Below, piece after piece: positions 5,646 to 8,550 of a stretch of DNA of 8,550 bases. The notes under the pieces are model-generated. The model was not told the DNA's origin, made no database searches, and saw only the letters and a program-made list of their open reading frames with translations. A program made the translations under genes and the position numbers. Each line of letters begins with the position of its first letter. Position 1 is the stretch's first letter. This DNA comes from Chloroflexota bacterium (lineage in GTDB: Bacteria; Chloroflexota; Dehalococcoidia; E44-bin15), in assembly GCA_015222405.1 (NCBI GenBank), contig JADFVG010000084.1, positions 1-8,550 of the forward strand, in the 5' to 3' direction.

Positions 5646-6650
5646 ATGACCGTGGGCTTAGAACGAAAAAATGTATTCTTCGACCTTGAGGGTCCCCTCT
5701 CTCCTCAGGACAATGCCTATGAACTGATGAAGCTCTTTCCCCTGGGGGATCGCATCTTCGAGGTCATCAGCCGCTACGATGACCTGCTCGCTCTGGAAGA
5801 GAGAGAGGATTATGAGCCGGGGGATACCCTGGCCCTTGTCGTCCCCTTTCTCATTTGCCATCACATTTCTGAGGAGGACATCACTGGGCTGGCGCAAAGG
5901 GCAACGGTGGTTGATGGCGCTGCCGAGCTTATCGCCGACCTCTCCTCCTCAGATTGGAAGGTATTCTGTATCAGCACCAGTTATGAGCAGTATGCCCTCC
6001 GTATTGCGCACAGAGTGGGCATCTTTTCGGACAATCTCGCCTGCACCAGATTCTCTCTCAATCGCTATCGAAACCTGGCGAGAAAAGAGGATCTCACAAA
6101 GGTGGGGGAGATAGAGCAAGAAATTCTGGCAATGAAGCCCGGGGATGATGAGAGTATGAAAAAGCGCCTTGACCGTTTCTTCTGGAAGGAGTTGCCTAAG
6201 ACCAGCCTTGGCATCGCCCTCACGGAGGTGAAGCCGATGGGGGGACGAAGAAAGGTGGAGGCGCTCAAGGGGTTCGCCCGGGCTTATGGCCAATCCCTGG
6301 AGCAGGTGGTCGTTGTCGGGGACAGCATCACCGATGCCAGGATGCTGGAGGCAGTCGACAGTGCTGGAGGGCTGGCCATCGCCTTCAACGCCAATGAGTA
6401 TGCCCTGCCCTATGCCACCATCGGACTGGCCTCGACAAACATCGGCGATCTGAAGGTCGCTTTGGATGCCTGGGAAGAAGGGGGCAAAGATGCTGTGGAA
6501 AGGGTGGTGAGAGAGAAGGAGGAAGCTGGTGGCAAGGGGGATAGGAGGAACTTCCAGTGGCTTAAAGGGCGAAAAAACCTGGAGGAGCCGCTGAAGATTC
6601 ACAAGAGGATTCGCCGACTGGTGCGGGAAGAGGCAGGCAAACTGGGCTAG
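5646..6650 (+). CDS. HAD-superfamily protein, EhaR-like
   Basis: 334-residue protein with the four HAD motifs: motif I VFFDLEGPLSP (nucleophile Asp13), motif II CISTSY (Ser110/Thr111), a lysine region VKPMGGRRK (Lys196-Lys203) and motif IV VVVGDSITD (Asp226 and Asp230). HAD phosphatases normally have Asp two residues after the nucleophile; here it is Glu15. The run EGPLSPQDNAYELM, then ISRYDDLLAL and EPGDTLALVVPFL, resembles the archaeal family annotated as energy-converting hydrogenase A subunit R (EhaR), which is itself uncharacterised as an enzyme. No hydrogenase genes are present here, so the hydrogenase label should not be transferred. The tail (about 275-334) is charged and helical. The likely activity is hydrolysis of a small phosphorylated compound; the substrate is unknown. 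Only nine bases separate it from the kinase gene. Confidence 0.82.
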   Translation: MTVGLERKNVFFDLEGPLSPQDNAYELMKLFPLGDRIFEVISRYDDLLALEEREDYEPGDTLALVVPFLICHHISEEDITGLAQRATVVDGAAELIADLSSSDWKVFCISTSYEQYALRIAHRVGIFSDNLACTRFSLNRYRNLARKEDLTKVGEIEQEILAMKPGDDESMKKRLDRFFWKELPKTSLGIALTEVKPMGGRRKVEALKGFARAYGQSLEQVVVVGDSITDARMLEAVDSAGGLAIAFNANEYALPYATIGLASTNIGDLKVALDAWEEGGKDAVERVVREKEEAGGKGDRRNFQWLKGRKNLEEPLKIHKRIRRLVREEAGKLG

Positions 6651-6654
6651 GAGG
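6649..6654 (+). promoter_or_regulatory. Strong ribosome binding site overlapping the HAD stop codon
   Basis: A full AGGAGG begins inside the HAD TAG stop and ends five bases before the GTG at 6660. The nearby ATG at 6656 reads only ATG-AAG-TGA, so the GTG is the real start of the kinase gene. Confidence 0.8.
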
Positions 6655-6659
6655 ATGAA

Positions 6660-7589
6660 GTGAATGCCATTGAGGTAATAGGGCTGGGGGCGATGAACAT
6701 GGACCACATCTACGGGGTAGAGCGCACCTTGGTCGATGGCGAAACCCCCGTTGCGGAGTTCAGGCTATCTCCTGGGGGCTCAGCAGCGAATACAATATAC
6801 GCTCTGGCCAAGCTGGGTATTGGCACTGGCTTCATCGGTGCTGTGGGCGATGATGGAGAGGGCGAGACGCTGGTGAAAGATTTGGCAAGCGTGGGCGTGG
6901 ACGGGGGTCAAATCAAGGCTAAGAAGGGGGCGAAGACGGGCTCGGTGCTATGTTTCAGCGATAAGCGTGGAAAGCGGGCCCTCTATGTGTTGCCTGGCGC
7001 CAATAGCCTGCTGACCGGCGATGACGTGGACCTCGCCTATCTCAGCCAGGCCAAGATGCTTCATCTCTCCTCATTCGCCGATGAACAGCAGTTGGCGATT
7101 CAGCAAGAGCTAATGGCGAAGATACCCCCCTCGCTCACGGTCAGTTTCGCCCCGGGGTCAATCTACGCTGCCAAAGGGATGAGCGCCCTGGAGCCAATAA
7201 TAAGAAGGGCTCACATTCTTTTGCTCAATCGAGAGGAGGCCGAGGAGCTGACCGGCGTAGATTTTCAAACAGGGGCGCAGAAGTTTCTAGCGCTAGGGTG
7301 CCAGAGCGTTGCTGTTACCCTGGGGCAAGGGATAAGGAGGGGAAAGAACATCGCCACCTGCTACCTTGTCGGTGGGGAAGGTGAGCATATGATTGAAACC
7401 AGGAGAAAGAAGAAACCTGAGGGGGACACCATCGGCGCTGGCGACGCCTTTGCCGCCGGGTTTCTCTACGGCTTTTTGCACGGGAAGGGGTTAGTGGAAT
7501 GCGGGCATTTGGGCGATATGGTTGCCCGCCTCTCCACCACCAAAATCGGGGCTAGGGCTGGTCTTCCTTCCCTCGCCGAGCTGAGCTAG
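6660..7589 (+). CDS. PfkB-family carbohydrate/nucleoside kinase
   Basis: ATP-dependent small-molecule kinase of the ribokinase fold, 309 residues, the usual size. The N-terminus has GLGAMNMDHI with Asp15, the sugar-contacting Asp of ribokinases. The first signature is GGSAANTIYALAKLG from Gly39, and the second is DTIGAGDAFAAGFLYGF with catalytic base Asp262. ILLLNREEAEELTG (about 181-194) is the typical central strand. The ending TTKIGARAGLPSLAEL is also typical. Substrate choice (ribose, nucleoside, other sugar) cannot be settled from sequence. It sits directly behind a phosphatase-like gene and downstream of a formyltransferase homologue, so it may act on a metabolite shared with them; that is inference. 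The GTG start is fixed by AGGAGG at 6649-6654. Confidence 0.9.
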   Translation: MNAIEVIGLGAMNMDHIYGVERTLVDGETPVAEFRLSPGGSAANTIYALAKLGIGTGFIGAVGDDGEGETLVKDLASVGVDGGQIKAKKGAKTGSVLCFSDKRGKRALYVLPGANSLLTGDDVDLAYLSQAKMLHLSSFADEQQLAIQQELMAKIPPSLTVSFAPGSIYAAKGMSALEPIIRRAHILLLNREEAEELTGVDFQTGAQKFLALGCQSVAVTLGQGIRRGKNIATCYLVGGEGEHMIETRRKKKPEGDTIGAGDAFAAGFLYGFLHGKGLVECGHLGDMVARLSTTKIGARAGLPSLAELS

Positions 7590-7625
7590 CACTACCGAAG
7601 TGAGCACGGCCTCCCGTTATAACCT
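7590..7625. other. Convergent intergenic gap
   Basis: 36 bases lie between the ends of the kinase gene (+) and the enoyl-CoA hydratase gene (-). Only a 4-bp stem (CACT/AGTG at 7590-7602) and the palindrome GTTATAAC (7616-7623) are visible, with no T run. I see no clear intrinsic terminator, so read-through between the convergent genes, or Rho-type ending, is possible. Confidence 0.4.
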
Positions 7626-8411
7626 CTACCTAGCCTTATACTCCGGCTTTCTCTTTTGGATAAAGGCCAGAGGCCCCTCCCTGGCGTCCTCAGTGAGGAT
7701 AAGTTTATCGAACAATTCACTTTCCAGACGCAGCGCATCCTCCAAGGGCATCTGAACACCCTTGTAGGCAGCCTCCTTTATTGCCCTCACCGCTAGGGGG
7801 CCGTTTTCATTAACCCTGCGCGCCAGGGCTTCTGCTGCGGGCATAAGCTCAGCGGCAGGAACCACCTTGTTCACCAGCCCAAAGCGGTAAGCCTCCTCAG
7901 CGCTGATGAAGTCTCCGGTGATGAGAATCTCAAGGGCGATGCCAAAGGGGATAAAGCGAGGCAACCTCTGAGTGCCACCCCAGCCGGGCATGATTGCCTG
8001 AACCACCTCGCGCTGACCAAAGCGAGCATGCTCAGCGGCGATCCTGATGTCACAGGCAAGGGCTATCTCCAGGCCACCGCCGGTGGCAATGCCATTGATA
8101 GCGGCGATGAAGGGTTTATATACCTCCAGACCACGCATTGGGGTGAGTGGGGGGGATATGTCCTGAAGGGGTTCCCCTGCCTCTTTCTTACTCCAGCGCA
8201 GGGCCATCTCCTTAAGGTCAGCCCCTGCGGAGAAGGCCCGATCCCCGGCCCCGGTTACGATAGCGACCCAAACATCAGGGTCGTCCCTGACCTCGATCCA
8301 GGCCTCAGTCAGGGCGCATAAGGTCTCCTGATCAATTGCGTTGAGTACCTCGGGGCGATTGAGGGTGATATAAGCGATGCGATCCTTCTTCTCATAGAGC
8401 ACTACTGGCAT
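7626..8411 (-). CDS. Enoyl-CoA hydratase/isomerase (crotonase) family protein
   Basis: 261-residue crotonase-fold enzyme, probably adding water to trans-2-enoyl-CoA in fatty acid or related acyl-CoA breakdown. The N-terminal pattern ITLNRPEVLNAID (15-27) and the first oxyanion-hole segment RAFSAGADLKEM (58-69) are typical. The second oxyanion segment INGIATGGGLEIAL (105-118) follows. Both hydratase glutamates are present: Glu115 in GGGLEIAL and Glu135 in FGQREV, twenty apart as Glu144 and Glu164 are in rat mitochondrial hydratase. MPGWGGTQRLPR follows, as in true hydratases. Its presence suggests acyl-CoA metabolism, but the exact chain length or pathway is not visible. The ATG at 8409-8411 is fixed: an in-frame stop lies five codons upstream (8424-8426) with no other start between, and AAGGGGGAG stands just before it. 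It points away from the + strand block and belongs to another transcription unit. Confidence 0.92.
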   Translation of the reverse strand: MPVVLYEKKDRIAYITLNRPEVLNAIDQETLCALTEAWIEVRDDPDVWVAIVTGAGDRAFSAGADLKEMALRWSKKEAGEPLQDISPPLTPMRGLEVYKPFIAAINGIATGGGLEIALACDIRIAAEHARFGQREVVQAIMPGWGGTQRLPRFIPFGIALEILITGDFISAEEAYRFGLVNKVVPAAELMPAAEALARRVNENGPLAVRAIKEAAYKGVQMPLEDALRLESELFDKLILTEDAREGPLAFIQKRKPEYKAR

Positions 8412-8413
8412 AA

Positions 8414-8422
8414 CTCCCCCTT
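8414..8422 (-). promoter_or_regulatory. Ribosome binding site of the enoyl-CoA hydratase gene
   Basis: On the - strand AAGGGGGAG ends two bases before the ATG, and its AAGGGG core is five bases away. With the in-frame stop at 8424-8426 it settles the start codon. Confidence 0.6.
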
Positions 8423-8432
8423 GTTAATAAGA

Positions 8433-8467
8433 CTCAAAACGAACCAATCCCTCTGTCGAGGGACTGG
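8433..8467 (-). terminator. Probable - strand intrinsic terminator
   Basis: Read on the - strand, CCAGTCCCTC and GAGGGATTGG form a 10-bp stem with one G/U wobble around a GACA loop (8444-8467), followed by TTCGTTTT. On the + strand the wobble becomes an A/C mismatch and there is no T run, so the signal belongs to the - strand. It would end the gene entering from the right edge and separate it from the enoyl-CoA hydratase gene, or attenuate transcription into it. Confidence 0.6.
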
Positions 8468-8508
8468 CTGCTCTCAATCCTTGCTTGCACCTATTGCTTT
8501 ACTAAGCG

Positions 8509-8550
8509 TTAGGTTTTACCCTCCGTCTTGCCCAAGATTTCGTCCACCAG
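8509..8550 (-). CDS. Possible C-terminal end of a - strand gene (5' part off window)
   Basis: From the right edge one - strand frame reads LVDEILGKTEGKT and stops with TAA at 8509-8511. The composition is protein-like, and the probable terminator 42 bases further on suits a gene ending here. Thirteen residues are far too few to name a product, and the other two - strand frames also stay open for a similar length, so this is tentative. Confidence 0.35.
   Translation of the reverse strand: MVDEILGKTEGKT

Noticed and set aside
5646..6650. Energy-converting hydrogenase subunit
   Set aside because: The EhaR name comes from gene position in methanogens. The sequence is a soluble HAD protein, and no hydrogenase genes are present here.
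5949..6707. 252-residue open frame on the - strand
   Set aside because: It lies antisense to the HAD gene, has no recognisable motif or ribosome site, and is rich in His, Leu and Pro as expected from a shadow frame. The + strand frame has all four HAD motifs.
8028..8321. 97-residue + strand open frame within the enoyl-CoA hydratase region
   Set aside because: It is Gly- and Pro-rich and antisense to the well-supported crotonase gene, and has no clear ribosome site.

Overview
The window looks like a stretch of bacterial chromosome from the Chloroflexota, most likely the class Dehalococcoidia. This rests on my recognition of the gene order (xer recombinase, aroQ, M24 peptidase, efp, xseA, xseB, PHP protein) and of protein flavour, including an EF-P tip loop with arginine and an unusual PurN-like protein. 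It is not a database match. Coding density is high, base composition is moderately G+C-rich by eye, and GTG and TTG starts and short stop/start overlaps are frequent. I see no tRNA, rRNA, CRISPR array, insertion sequence or phage gene.

Left part (1-4746), + strand: a tightly packed row of seven genes. The 3' part of a XerC/XerD-type tyrosine recombinase overlaps aroQ (type II 3-dehydroquinate dehydratase) by ATGA. aroQ overlaps an M24 Xaa-Pro peptidase gene the same way. A 74-nt leader then precedes efp (elongation factor P). efp overlaps xseA (exonuclease VII large subunit) by one base, xseA overlaps xseB (small subunit) by 34 nt, and xseB overlaps a PHP-domain phosphoesterase gene that starts with TTG. 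Most junctions suggest translational coupling.

Middle part (4747-7589), + strand: after a 65-nt structured leader with a possible promoter come a PurN-like formyltransferase homologue, a HAD-superfamily protein resembling the archaeal EhaR family, and a PfkB-family sugar/nucleoside kinase. With the PHP gene just upstream, these form a row of small-molecule enzymes (phosphoesterase, formyl transfer, phosphatase-like, kinase) whose common substrate is unknown. This is the least explained part of the window.

Right part (7590-8550): a crotonase-family enoyl-CoA hydratase gene lies on the - strand, convergent with the kinase gene. Upstream of it are a probable - strand intrinsic terminator and a short reading frame that may be the C-terminal end of another - strand gene running in from the right edge.

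Most of the window is housekeeping (chromosome dimer resolution, shikimate pathway, translation, DNA repair). I found no clear evidence of a new defence or mobile system. The best leads are the PHP/formyltransferase/HAD/kinase row, the arginine-tipped EF-P, and an 11-bp perfect hairpin just inside the PHP gene.
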